From the IMG/VR virus record IMGVR_UViG_3300006072_000068, positions 1-20,606 of that record: DNA of 20,606 nucleotides; one strand, 5' to 3'. The position numbers and the translations under genes were made by a program. Source of the stretch: a virus. Under the pieces are notes generated by a model. The model was given only the letters and a program-made list of their open reading frames with translations, searched no databases and was not told the origin of the DNA. This document shows, in pieces, positions 1-6,505 of the stretch. Numbering within the stretch: position 1 is the first letter of the stretch; each line of letters opens with the position of its first letter.

Positions 1-90
1 GGTGATGTTAAAGGTCAGGGAACGAGCCTCCACACTCACGTTCATTCTGGCGTTCAATCTGGTGGAAGCAATACGGGGCAACCAGTATGA
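1..90 (+). CDS. Baseplate spike tip protein, C-terminal end (Gp138-like), partial
   Basis: The window opens inside a gene whose last 29 codons are readable in frame 1, ending at TGA 88-90. The visible peptide holds an H-T-H-V-H run followed by SGVQSGGSNTG. Closely spaced HxH histidines near the C terminus are the iron-binding apex signature of contractile-tail spikes such as P2 gpV and phi92 Gp138, and the Gly/Ser-rich tail after them is usual for Gp138-type proteins. The spike would be the membrane-piercing tip of the tail. The stop overlaps the next start in an ATGA, so the two are translationally coupled, in the usual spike / gp25 / J order. The N-terminal domain lies outside the window, so the subfamily is inferred. 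Confidence 0.7.
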   Translation, partial: GDVKGQGTSLHTHVHSGVQSGGSNTGQPV

Positions 91-455
91 CGATCATTCA
101 CAATACGCTTTTACTCGATCAAACAGCTTGGGATTTAGTTCTCGATGCTAATGGAAACATTGCGCTTTCCGGGAATCCCTATGCTATCGCTCAAGATGTA
201 GCCTCGGCTACTCGAACCTTTCTCGGTGAATGCTGGTACAACACCAATTTAGGGCTTCCCTATTGGCAGGATATCCTTGGAGAATTTCCCCCCTTGTCTT
301 ACATTGCACAGCAAATGCAAACTGAAGCTTTGCTTGTTCCTGATGTTGCTGAAGTGCAGGTAAACTTTACAAAATTCCAGAACCGATCATTGGCGGGTCA
401 AATTGAATTCATTGATACGGATGGAGTGGCTAACAATGTCGCTTTCGGAGGCTAA
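87..455 (+). CDS. gp25-like (Mu gp46-type) baseplate wedge protein
   Basis: This 122-residue protein has the length and layout of the small wedge component (T4 gp25, P2 gpW, Mu gp46). Near its middle it carries the family pattern of an aromatic/acidic stretch, GECWYNTNLGLPYWQDIL, followed by helix-rich and beta-rich parts. The C-terminal half (LLVPDVAEVQV onward, residues about 82-115) looks like the beta strands that end this fold. It starts in an ATGA overlap with the spike gene and is followed 3 bp later by the J-like gene. Position between spike and J protein is the strongest argument. The protein would help staple wedges to the central hub and start sheath polymerisation. No enzymatic role is expected in spite of the 'lysozyme' name of this family. 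Confidence 0.8.
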   Translation: MTIIHNTLLLDQTAWDLVLDANGNIALSGNPYAIAQDVASATRTFLGECWYNTNLGLPYWQDILGEFPPLSYIAQQMQTEALLVPDVAEVQVNFTKFQNRSLAGQIEFIDTDGVANNVAFGG

Positions 456-458
456 TAA

Positions 459-1838
459 ATGACCACAAACGTTCCTGCTATTACATGGGTTAATGGAGCC
501 CCTGTTCTCCCTACAGAACAGGCCATCCTTACAGGAGTTCAAACAGACATTAACGTTGCCTTTGGTGGTGGCGTTAACTCGCAGCTTACAACCCCACAAG
601 GCCAACTTGCTCAATCTGAAACGGCTATCATTGGCGAGAAAAACAATGAAATTGCTTATATTGCCAATCAGGTAAATCCAGCCTTTGCCTCTGGCATTTG
701 GCAGGATGCTATTGGTTACATTTATTTCATGACTCGCATTCAGGCAGCGGGAACCGTTGTTCAGGCAACTTGCACAGGAGCGGTGGGAACCGTGATCCCT
801 GCTGGATCCATCGCTCAGGATACTAATGGATACCTTTACAGCCTCACGGCTTCAGTAACCATTCCAGCCAGCGGGAACATCGTTGGAACATTTCAGAATC
901 AAACCACTGGCGCGATTGCTTGCAACGTTGGAGCATTGATTAAAATTTATACCGCTGCATCTGGCTGGGATACGGTCTACAACTCAACGTCTGGAACGCT
1001 TGGAAATGCAGTAGAAAGTCGAGCAGCATTCGAAGCCAGAAGGCAAAACAGTGTGGCAGTGAATGCGGTTAACTCAATTCAGGCTATAGAAGCTGCAGTT
1101 CTTACTGTTCCTAACGTCTTACAGGCTGTTGTAGTTGACAACCCTAGCGGAACGGCAATTAGCTATGGATCAACGAGCTATTCAATCGCTGCTCATTCAA
1201 TGGTTGTTTCGGTTGGTGGTGGTTCCTCCTCTGCTATTGCACAGGCAATCTGGAACAAAAAGCCTCCGGGTTGCGGATATAACGGGAATACAACCGTTAC
1301 GGTTTATGATACGTCCTACGCAACCCCGATTGCCTATTCCGTCACTTATCTGACCCCAACTGCAACGAATTGCTATTTTGATATAGTCATTAAAAGCAAT
1401 TCTTTGCTTCCATCAAACATTACTCAGCTAGTCCAAAATGCGGTTGTTGCTTCATTTAACGGCCAAGACGGGGGGCAAGCTGCTTACATTGGGCAGACTA
1501 CTTATTCAGGGCGCTATTACGCCAACATCAACGCGATAAGCCCTTATGTAAATATCGAAGAAGTCTATCTTGCAGCCTACAATTCAGTAACCGCTGGATC
1601 TTTTGTTATTGGTCAGGTCTATCAAATTTTGACGCTTGGCTCGACTACGCAAACGCAGTGGAACACGATAGCAGGAACTTCCGGGGTCACTTATGCGGTG
1701 GGCTCAACATTCACCGCTGCAACTATTGGCGCAAGCTCAGGCAATGGCACAGCTCTGCAATTTGCGCTTTTGGTTGCATTCGGCATTGACCAGCTTCCAG
1801 TTCTTTCTGCTTCAAACGTAACAGTGACGCTGGTGTAA
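459..1838 (+). CDS. Baseplate J-like wedge protein
   Basis: The product has 459 residues. The central region, with ESRAAFEARRQNSVAVNAVN followed by a stretch on AVLTVPNVLQAVVVDN (about residues 186-225), is the hallmark of baseplate_J proteins (P2 gpJ, Mu gp47), and the C terminus (GIDQLPVLSASNVTVTLV) is the usual closing strand of the family. J forms the wedge scaffold together with the gp25-like protein upstream and the DUF2612 protein downstream. One oddity: residues about 374-434 form a Gly/Thr/Ser-rich stretch (GSFVIGQVYQILTLG, then WNTIAG, then VGSTFTAATIGASSGNGTA). It resembles a small beta module found in virion proteins of many environmental phages and appears to interrupt the normal C-terminal region. 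Start ATG 459 follows a GGAGG 11 bp upstream. Confidence 0.88.
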   Translation: MTTNVPAITWVNGAPVLPTEQAILTGVQTDINVAFGGGVNSQLTTPQGQLAQSETAIIGEKNNEIAYIANQVNPAFASGIWQDAIGYIYFMTRIQAAGTVVQATCTGAVGTVIPAGSIAQDTNGYLYSLTASVTIPASGNIVGTFQNQTTGAIACNVGALIKIYTAASGWDTVYNSTSGTLGNAVESRAAFEARRQNSVAVNAVNSIQAIEAAVLTVPNVLQAVVVDNPSGTAISYGSTSYSIAAHSMVVSVGGGSSSAIAQAIWNKKPPGCGYNGNTTVTVYDTSYATPIAYSVTYLTPTATNCYFDIVIKSNSLLPSNITQLVQNAVVASFNGQDGGQAAYIGQTTYSGRYYANINAISPYVNIEEVYLAAYNSVTAGSFVIGQVYQILTLGSTTQTQWNTIAGTSGVTYAVGSTFTAATIGASSGNGTALQFALLVAFGIDQLPVLSASNVTVTLV

Positions 1839-1840
1839 TT

Positions 1841-2440
1841 ATGCAAAACTGGGACGAGACGCTTCTTAGCCAATACTACAATTCTCCAACGATTTATTCG
1901 CTGTTGAAGTCATACAATGACGCTGTAGACCCAGCAAGTGACATCGCACAGTTTTATGCAAACATTTGGGACGTAAACACGGCTGTTGGAAGTGGTCTTG
2001 ATATTTGGGGGCAGATTGTTAACGTTTCGCGGTATCTGCAAATTCCGGGCTCTCCCAATTATTTAGGCTTTGATGAAGCCTATCTTGCTCCTTATGCCAG
2101 CACAGGACCGCAACCATTTAACCAAGCTTCCTTTTATTTGGGAACAGCTCAGACTACAACTTATTATTTGTCGGATGACGTTTATAGGCGTTTGATTATG
2201 GTTAAAGCTGCCGTAAACATTAGCAACTTAGCAATTCCCAACATCAATTCCTTCCTGCAGTATTTTTTTGGAACTTCTATCAGTGGAAGTCCTTATGGGG
2301 TGGCTTATGTTGTTGATGGGTTGAACATGAGTTTGACGTATCATTTCAACTTTATACCTAATGCTTGGCAGCTTGCTATTGTGCAAAATTCAGGCGTGTT
2401 TCCAAGACCCGCTGGTGTACTCGTCAACGTCACTTATTAA
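1841..2440 (+). CDS. DUF2612 baseplate protein (gpI / Mu gp48-like position)
   Basis: At 199 residues it matches the DUF2612 family: an N-terminal ISQYYNSP-like segment (LLSQYYNSPTIYSLLKSYND), a central GLDIWGQIVNVSRYLQIPG block (about residues 48-66), YLSDDVYRRLIMVKAAVNIS (about 109-128), and a C-terminal SGVFPRPAGVLV. These proteins occupy the slot of P2 gpI, between the J-like protein and the tail fibre, and are thought to connect the wedge to the fibre. ATG 1841 lies 2 bp after the upstream stop, so coupling is likely although no strong Shine-Dalgarno is seen apart from GGTG at 1833. The family call is strong; the molecular role is inferred from gene order. Confidence 0.85.
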   Translation: MQNWDETLLSQYYNSPTIYSLLKSYNDAVDPASDIAQFYANIWDVNTAVGSGLDIWGQIVNVSRYLQIPGSPNYLGFDEAYLAPYASTGPQPFNQASFYLGTAQTTTYYLSDDVYRRLIMVKAAVNISNLAIPNINSFLQYFFGTSISGSPYGVAYVVDGLNMSLTYHFNFIPNAWQLAIVQNSGVFPRPAGVLVNVTY

Positions 2441-2451
2441 CAGGATCAATC

Positions 2452-3633
2452 ATGCAAAGTACAAACATTCCTACAAAAATTCCTATTCCTTTTGCTAGTT
2501 CTGCTGGATCAAGTTACAAAAACACAATTCCAACAGCCTCCCAAATTGGAATTACTAACGGTAAAGCATCTTTGACGGATGGGTTTCCGCCTTTGACCTT
2601 TCAAGCTATTAGCTCAGGCGGTGTCCCCCCATTTGGTGCAGATTTCAACGGGATTCTTAATGAAATAACGGCAATCACACAATGGCAACAAGCCGGAGGA
2701 TTTTTTGCTTATGATTCATCTTTTTCGAGCACTATAAGCGGTTATCCAAAAGGATCTATCCTTCAATCCGCTAATCTTGCTGGTCTTTGGGTAAGTACGG
2801 CAGAAAATAATACAACAAATCCCGACACGGGCGGTGCTGGATGGACTTCTTTTGCATTTGAGGGTTCACAAGCGATAAGCATCACGACTGCTGACGTAAC
2901 GCTTACCCAGCTTCAATCTGCTTACCCTATTTTAATTGTTTCTGGGGCAATTACAGCTGCAAGGAACCTGATTTTCCCAGCAGTCGTTGGGGAATGGATT
3001 GTTCAGAACAATACGACCGGAGCATTTACTCTGACGGCAAAGACCGCTTCAGGTACTGGCGTGACATTGACTCAGGGTCAATCGACCTATATCTATGGTG
3101 ACGGTACAAATATCGTTTTTGCTGATTCTGCAAAAGTAGCAAGTTTCAATGGAAGAGTCGGAACGGTTTCATTGACTGCAACGGACGTGACTTCTGCACT
3201 CGGCTTTACGCCATACAACTCAAGCAATCCTGCAGGATATTTATCTTCTGCTGTAACAACCTTTAACACAAGATCGGGCGCAGTTACGCTTACCAGCTCA
3301 GATGTAACGACCGCTCTTACTTATACGCCATACAATTCATCAAATCCTTCTGGCTATACCCAGCTTATTCAGTTTGGTTCGTCTTTATCTGCCAGTGGAT
3401 ATCAATACTTGCCAAATGGTGAACTCACTCAATGGGGCGTAGCAACTATTTCAAGCGCAGGAACATTTTCTTTTCCCACGACTTTTCCTAATGCTTGCCT
3501 TAGCATTGTTGCTTGCGATATTGGTTATTCTCTATATCCAATGGGAATAAGTGCAGCTTCAACTTCTCAATATAACGCTTACACAAATCCTGGAACTGTA
3601 AAAACGTTCCATTGGATGGCTGTTGGATACTAA
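2452..3633 (+). CDS. Tail fibre protein with gp53-like C-terminal domain
   Basis: 393 residues from ATG 2452, chosen because AGGA precedes it at a workable spacing and the N terminus (STNIPTKIPIPFASSAGSSY) is the usual phage-proximal fibre start; an earlier in-frame codon at 2365 would overlap the previous gene by 76 bp. Residues about 30-140 form the conserved virion-attachment part (LTDGFPPLTFQAISSGG, VPPFGADFNGILNEIT, NTTNPDTGGAGW). Residues 229-267 and 268-306 are a 39-residue tandem repeat (S/TFNxRxGxVxLTxxDVTxAL..TPYNSSNPxGY), typical of fibre shafts. The last about 75 residues (YLPNGELTQWGVATIS, FPTTFPNACLSIV, WMAVGY) match the gp53-like receptor-binding tip domain. The tip is expected to decide host range. 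The chaperone gene follows 11 bp downstream. Confidence 0.88.
   Translation: MQSTNIPTKIPIPFASSAGSSYKNTIPTASQIGITNGKASLTDGFPPLTFQAISSGGVPPFGADFNGILNEITAITQWQQAGGFFAYDSSFSSTISGYPKGSILQSANLAGLWVSTAENNTTNPDTGGAGWTSFAFEGSQAISITTADVTLTQLQSAYPILIVSGAITAARNLIFPAVVGEWIVQNNTTGAFTLTAKTASGTGVTLTQGQSTYIYGDGTNIVFADSAKVASFNGRVGTVSLTATDVTSALGFTPYNSSNPAGYLSSAVTTFNTRSGAVTLTSSDVTTALTYTPYNSSNPSGYTQLIQFGSSLSASGYQYLPNGELTQWGVATISSAGTFSFPTTFPNACLSIVACDIGYSLYPMGISAASTSQYNAYTNPGTVKTFHWMAVGY
3136..3369 (+). repeat. Two tandem 39-codon shaft repeats in the tail fibre
   Basis: Unit 1 is 3136-3252 and unit 2 is 3253-3369, both 117 bp and in frame. The core NSSNP.GY and DVT.AL are conserved at protein level, while the DNA has diverged at many third positions. 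This argues for an old duplication held by selection on the folded shaft rather than recent slippage. Confidence 0.75.
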
Positions 3634-3644
3634 GGAGAACATTC

Positions 3645-4097
3645 ATGACAAAGTATTTCGACCCAAAAAGTTCTGGGTTTTATGATTCAGAAATTTATCC
3701 AAATATCCCATCAACAGCAATTGAGATTTCTAAAGCTGAATTTATTAGCTTAATGCAATCTCAATCGAATGGTGGAGTGATTTCCGTAAACTCTAACGGT
3801 GCAGTTGTTGTAACCAACAAAGTTTTTACAAATGAAGAACTTATAAGCATATACGAAGCTGCTGCTCAAGATAATTTGGATCTTGTGGCAAAATCATGGG
3901 GCTATGATTCGCTCATTTCAGCTTCATCTTATTTGTTTTCAACAAATGCCCAATACAAAGCAGATGCTGAAGCCTTAATTGCTTGGCGTGACAGCTATTG
4001 GGCTGAAGCGTACACTATTGAACAAGGCACTTTGCCTGATACTGCAGAAGCGTTTGTGGCTATGCTACCAACGCCTCCAAATAAACCAATTGTTTAA
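3645..4097 (+). CDS. Tail fibre assembly chaperone (DUF4376-like)
   Basis: 150 residues from ATG 3645, preceded by AAGGAGAAC. A longer frame opens at 3612 inside the fibre gene but would lack its own ribosome site. The N-terminal part (FDPKSSGFYDSEIYPNIPSTAIEIS) is the usual beginning of fibre assembly proteins. The C-terminal half contains NLDLVAKSWGYDSLISASSY and ALIAWRDSYWAEAY, the DUF4376-type signature of a helical domain. Such proteins help trimerise or fold the fibre and may stay on its tip. Location directly after the fibre gene supports this. The residues between about 40 and 60 (GGVISVNSNGAVVV) look like a short beta hairpin linking the two halves. Confidence 0.78.
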   Translation: MTKYFDPKSSGFYDSEIYPNIPSTAIEISKAEFISLMQSQSNGGVISVNSNGAVVVTNKVFTNEELISIYEAAAQDNLDLVAKSWGYDSLISASSYLFSTNAQYKADAEALIAWRDSYWAEAYTIEQGTLPDTAEAFVAMLPTPPNKPIV

Positions 4098-4106
4098 AAG
4101 GAAAAA

Positions 4107-4301
4107 ATGAGCATAACTTTAACGTTAGAAATACCAGAAGTAGAAGCAATCGTTGCCGGATTGCGTAAATTACCAATGGAACTTGTTGAAGAAACAGTTA
4201 TGAAGATTAAGATTCAAGCAATCCCACAAATTCAAGCTGAAAAAGTTTCTGCTGAGAATGAACAAAATTTTTCGGGTGCTGAAGATCCTGCAAACGTTTA
4301 G
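4107..4301 (+). CDS. Small conserved-type phage protein, unknown function
   Basis: 64 residues, preceded by AAAAGGAAAAA. The N-terminal half (TLTLEIPEVEAIVAGLRKLPMELVEETVMKIK) reads as one beta strand and two amphipathic helices, and the tail is acidic and Asn/Gln-rich. Proteins of this size and pattern (a strand, then a helix on a leucine-rich segment, then a short KIKxQA helix) are common next to phage tail-fibre and lysis genes, and I recognise the pattern but no function. No membrane segment or cysteine motif is present. It is cotranscribed with the fibre and lysis genes, with a 20-bp gap to the next gene. Confidence 0.6.
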   Translation: MSITLTLEIPEVEAIVAGLRKLPMELVEETVMKIKIQAIPQIQAEKVSAENEQNFSGAEDPANV

Positions 4302-4321
4302 ACTATTAAAAGAGGATAAAT

Positions 4322-4546
4322 ATGTCACTGAAGCAACTGGTTTTGGAATTAACCACTGAAGCTCGTAAGGAATTGAAAGAGCTTATTGAATGGGTCGAAG
4401 CTGAAGAAGCAAAGCTTGTTTCCGAAGTCGCTGCAGACCTTGCAGCAAAGGCCGATGAAATCGCCAAGGAAGAGGCTCCCGCGCCTGTTGAAGCTCCCGT
4501 AGCTGAAGCAGAGCCAGCAGGAGAAGAATCCGCTCCTGCTGAATAA
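4322..4546 (+). CDS. Small acidic Ala/Glu/Pro-rich protein
   Basis: 74 residues, AAAGAGGATAAAT before the ATG. Residues 1-45 should form one long charged helix (KELKELIEWVEAEEAKLVSE), and residues about 50-74 are a low-complexity EAPAPVEAPVAEAEPAGEE tail that is likely disordered. I do not recognise a family. The strongly acidic composition contrasts with the strongly basic gene at 4825-5043, just two genes downstream. It belongs to the run of small genes between the fibre chaperone and the lysozyme. No membrane segment. It could be a scaffold-like or decoy-like accessory protein, but nothing in the sequence decides this. Confidence 0.55.
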   Translation: MSLKQLVLELTTEARKELKELIEWVEAEEAKLVSEVAADLAAKADEIAKEEAPAPVEAPVAEAEPAGEESAPAE

Positions 4547-4555
4547 GGAGCAACT

Positions 4556-4822
4556 ATGAGCTGGGAGGCAACTATCGCTGCAGTATCTCTGTTCTACATG
4601 ATCGTCAGTGGTGTGATTGGATGGTGGACAAAAAGCATTTCTACCAGCCAACGGACGGTATCTGACAATCAAAGCCAGTTAGCTAGAGATATGAGAAATC
4701 TGGAGCTTTTGCTTCCCAACGAATACGTTAAAAAGACAGACCTAGACCAAAGGCTCTCAAGAATGGAGCACACGCTAGACCTCATAATTACCAAGCTAGA
4801 TCGGAAAGCCGACAAGGAGTAG
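4556..4822 (+). CDS. Small membrane protein with coiled-coil tail (lysis region)
   Basis: 88 residues. Residues about 5-25 (ATIAAVSLFYMIVSGVIGWW) form one clear membrane segment. Residues about 40-85 (ARDMRNLELLLPNEYVKKTD, then RLSRMEHTLDLIITKLDRKA) are a charged heptad-type helix with a YVKKTDL turn often seen in small phage proteins near holin genes. A Shine-Dalgarno GGAG lies 8 bp before ATG 4556. Possible roles are holin-associated protein, anti-holin or inner-membrane spanin: the single N-terminal anchor with a coiled coil is the i-spanin plan, but the helix is short and the gene lies well upstream of the lysozyme. I favour an unassigned lysis-region membrane protein. Confidence 0.6.
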   Translation: MSWEATIAAVSLFYMIVSGVIGWWTKSISTSQRTVSDNQSQLARDMRNLELLLPNEYVKKTDLDQRLSRMEHTLDLIITKLDRKADKE

Positions 4823-4824
4823 CG

Positions 4825-5043
4825 ATGTTCAAACGCTTATTGTCACTCTTCAAGCCCAAATCATTCGATGCTGAGCCAGTTATAGGTTCTTATTTCGACC
4901 GCCATCCAGAACACCATCCAGACAAAAAGCTCAAGGCCACCAAGCCAAAGGCAAAACTTAATCAACCAGTAGAAGCAATCAAAAAGGCAGCTCCAAAGAA
5001 AACTCCAATTAAGAAATCAACGATTAAAAAAGGTACAAAATGA
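4825..5043 (+). CDS. Small lysine-rich basic protein
   Basis: 72 residues, with Lys/Pro/Ala/Thr-rich low complexity from about residue 33 to the end (KKLKATKPKAKLN, KKAAPKKTPIKKSTIKKGTK), resembling histone-H1-like tails or other nucleic-acid-binding disordered segments. The first 30 residues (MFKRLLSLFKPKSF, then SYFDRHPEHHPDKK) contain an amphipathic start and a His-rich turn. It starts 2 bp after the previous stop, and its own stop overlaps the next start (ATGA at 5040-5043). No family recognised. Nucleic-acid or membrane-surface binding is inferred from charge only. Confidence 0.55.
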   Translation: MFKRLLSLFKPKSFDAEPVIGSYFDRHPEHHPDKKLKATKPKAKLNQPVEAIKKAAPKKTPIKKSTIKKGTK

Positions 5044-5285
5044 ACATCATAATTTCTACATCTATTAGTTTGATTGTTAAATGGCTGTCTGATAGCCAAC
5101 TTAGTATCCCTCAAATCACTCGAATCAAAAACCTGATTTCTGATTTAGAAGGACGTGCAATCGACTCTGTAATTAAACATCAATCCGCTGCAGATTTGGT
5201 GAAGTCTTTTGCAACCAGTCTCAGCAATACGGCGGTGGACACTATCGTTAAGCTTCTTCTTCTTGCGGTGCGAGCCAATGGCTAA
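5040..5285 (+). CDS. Small helical protein, unknown function
   Basis: 81 residues, translationally coupled to the basic protein upstream by an ATGA overlap, and overlapping the next gene by 8 bp. The sequence reads as several amphipathic helices (SISLIVKWLSDSQ, ITRIKNLISDLEGRAIDSVI, AADLVKSFATSLSNTAVDTI) ending in a leucine-rich VKLLLLAVRANG. None is a convincing transmembrane span because charged residues break them up. I do not recognise a family. Tight packing with the next gene, a two-span holin candidate, suggests a lysis or membrane-associated accessory role, but this is context only. Confidence 0.55.
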   Translation: MNIIISTSISLIVKWLSDSQLSIPQITRIKNLISDLEGRAIDSVIKHQSAADLVKSFATSLSNTAVDTIVKLLLLAVRANG

Positions 5286-5499
5286 CTTGAACACCAATCA
5301 AGGTTTCAATGCTTACGCCATTTTAGTTCCTGCAATCGGTATTGTTTCATCAATGCAAGATGGAACGTGGAAGTGGGTTCTTCTGACTATTATTAGCCTT
5401 GTCACGGGCATTGTTGGATTCAAGACCACGGGAGATAAGGTCGAGACAATTGATCCTTCTGAAGACCTTCAAGACGTTTTGAAGGACGGAAGAAAATGA
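5278..5499 (+). CDS. Holin candidate, two membrane spans
   Basis: 73 residues from ATG 5278, within the end of the previous gene. Residues about 11-27 (AYAILVPAIGIVSSMQDG) and about 30-48 (WKWVLLTIISLVTGIVGF) are two short hydrophobic segments separated by a tight DGTW turn, followed by a charged cytoplasmic-type tail (KTTGDKVETIDPSEDLQDVL). This is a class II holin plan. Its stop overlaps the lysozyme start (ATGA at 5496-5499), and the lysozyme has no export signal, so a holin is needed close by. The first in-frame start at 5209 would add residues inside the previous gene and is less likely. It could instead be an anti-holin or superinfection protein. Confidence 0.62.
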   Translation: MANLNTNQGFNAYAILVPAIGIVSSMQDGTWKWVLLTIISLVTGIVGFKTTGDKVETIDPSEDLQDVLKDGRK

Positions 5500-5930
5500 A
5501 AACCAGTCAAACTGGAATAAACCTTATTGCCGAGTTCGAAGGCTGTAGAACTACGGCATATTTTGATACGGGTGGAGTCCTAACGATTGGTTATGGGCAC
5601 ACGGGAAAAGAACTTAAAAAAGGCATGATTTGGACAAAAGAACATTGCGTCCAGCAGCTCAGCGCAGACCTCGCCTCTCGTGAAAGCATCCTCACTCATT
5701 TCCTTGATGGCATTCTAACGACTCAGAATCAGTTCGATGCTCTTATCTGTTTAGGCTTTAACATAGGCATGGGCGCGCTGCACACGTCTGACGCTTTCAA
5801 ATATCACTGCAGGGGCCAATACGACCGAGCAGCAAATGCTTTTATGAATTGGACCCACGATAACGGAAGCGTGGTTGTGGGCCTTGTCAGAAGGCGCAAG
5901 GCTGAGAAAACTCTATATGCTGCCTTATAG
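5496..5930 (+). CDS. Endolysin, T4/P22-type lysozyme (GH24)
   Basis: 144 residues, a normal length for GH24 endolysins. It hydrolyses the N-acetylmuramic acid / N-acetylglucosamine bond of peptidoglycan. The catalytic triad has the T4 spacing: Glu15 in AEFEGCR, Asp24 in YFDTGG and Thr30 in LTIGYGHTG (E-8-D-5-T). The C-terminal lobe shows QFDALICLGFNIGMGAL (about 78-94) and the closing VVGLVRRRKAEKTLY. There is no signal peptide or N-terminal anchor (it starts MKTSQTGINLIAEFEG), so export depends on a holin, most simply the product of the coupled gene upstream. The lipoprotein gene begins inside its 3' end. Confidence 0.93.
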   Translation: MKTSQTGINLIAEFEGCRTTAYFDTGGVLTIGYGHTGKELKKGMIWTKEHCVQQLSADLASRESILTHFLDGILTTQNQFDALICLGFNIGMGALHTSDAFKYHCRGQYDRAANAFMNWTHDNGSVVVGLVRRRKAEKTLYAAL

Positions 5931-6141
5931 AAGAGGACTAGCCGTTTTTTTGTTTTTGCTGCTTTCTGGGTGCGTAAGAGTGCAGCCAGAAATCAAACCA
6001 ACGGCCTCGTGCCCAAAACTGGAAATGCCTCCAGTTCCACAGAAAATGTATCTTTCTATCAACGGAGACAAAATAGAAAGCGATGCAGAAGGCGAATCAT
6101 TTTTTCGATATTATGTGCGTGGACGTCAACTTCTCAAATGA
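5917..6141 (+). CDS. Small lipoprotein, o-spanin (Rz1-like) candidate
   Basis: 74 residues from ATG 5917, nested over the end of the lysozyme gene in another frame. Residues 1-19 (MLPYRRGLAVFLFLLLSGC) are a signal peptide with lipobox L-S-G-C, so Cys19 should be lipidated and the protein sent to the outer membrane. The mature part has a proline-rich stretch (CPKLEMPPVPQKM, about 38-50) as in Rz1 proteins, then a DGxKI/ESDxEG pattern and FFRYYVRGRQLLK. Position immediately after the endolysin fits a spanin. No obvious inner-membrane partner overlaps it, which is unusual for a two-component spanin. Its stop forms an ATGA with the next small gene. Confidence 0.65.
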   Translation: MLPYRRGLAVFLFLLLSGCVRVQPEIKPTASCPKLEMPPVPQKMYLSINGDKIESDAEGESFFRYYVRGRQLLK

Positions 6142-6257
6142 GCTGTGCAAGTCATTATCTCAACTGCTACCCAACAGGGTCGGTGATCTATCTCAAATTT
6201 GATAAAGGCGCGATAGTTGGGGCTGAATGTGGTTATGACATTGAAGGGCGGTTATGA
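6138..6257 (+). CDS. 39-residue small protein, unknown function
   Basis: A short reading frame tied to both neighbours by ATGA overlaps (6138-6141 and 6254-6257), which is good evidence that it is translated. The product (MSCASHYLNCYPTGSVIYLK, then FDKGAIVGAECGYDIEGRL) has three cysteines, no membrane span and two likely beta hairpins. I do not recognise a family. It sits in the lysis cassette between the lipoprotein and the zinc-finger protein. Confidence 0.5.
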   Translation: MSCASHYLNCYPTGSVIYLKFDKGAIVGAECGYDIEGRL

Positions 6258-6454
6258 CAAAACCATTTGAAGACGGGCAGGATTACGATGAAGAAAAGCA
6301 TCGAGGCCCAAAATTAAAAAGGCAGCATCAAGATGGATACTGCCTAGCTTGTAACGCTCCTATAGAATTCGGATCTTTTTGTGATGATTGGTGCAAAGAA
6401 GATCACGAATTTGAACAGGAAATGAGGAAGATCATCGGAAAGCCTAAACGTTAA
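6254..6454 (+). CDS. Small zinc-finger protein, last gene of the rightward operon
   Basis: 66 residues, very polar. Cys30-x2-Cys33 (YCLACNAPIEFG) and Cys43-x3-Cys47 (FCDDWCKED) form a four-cysteine zinc site of the treble-clef kind, followed by a helix (HEFEQEMRKIIGKPKR). The pattern resembles the short FxxS-C-C-E zinc fingers with a helix rich in Asp/Glu that occur in ribosomal or ribosome-binding small proteins, but the function here is unknown. It begins in an ATGA overlap and ends 52 bp before the convergent leftward gene. It is the last gene in this orientation before the strand switch. Confidence 0.6.
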   Translation: MTKPFEDGQDYDEEKHRGPKLKRQHQDGYCLACNAPIEFGSFCDDWCKEDHEFEQEMRKIIGKPKR

Positions 6455-6505
6455 ACAATCAGCAATCCTATGCAATCATCTAACAAATCTGCTTCTGCCG
6501 AACAA

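Noticed and set aside
4349-4672. 107-codon minus-strand open frame rich in Phe/Cys/Ser
   Set aside because: Mirror of the acidic Ala/Glu-rich gene and the membrane/coiled-coil gene; composition is what the antisense of GAA/GCT codons gives, and no start signal is present.
6455-6505. Possible bidirectional terminator between the convergent operons
   Set aside because: The 51 bp between the two stops show no stem of more than 4 bp followed by a T-run on either strand that I can find by eye.
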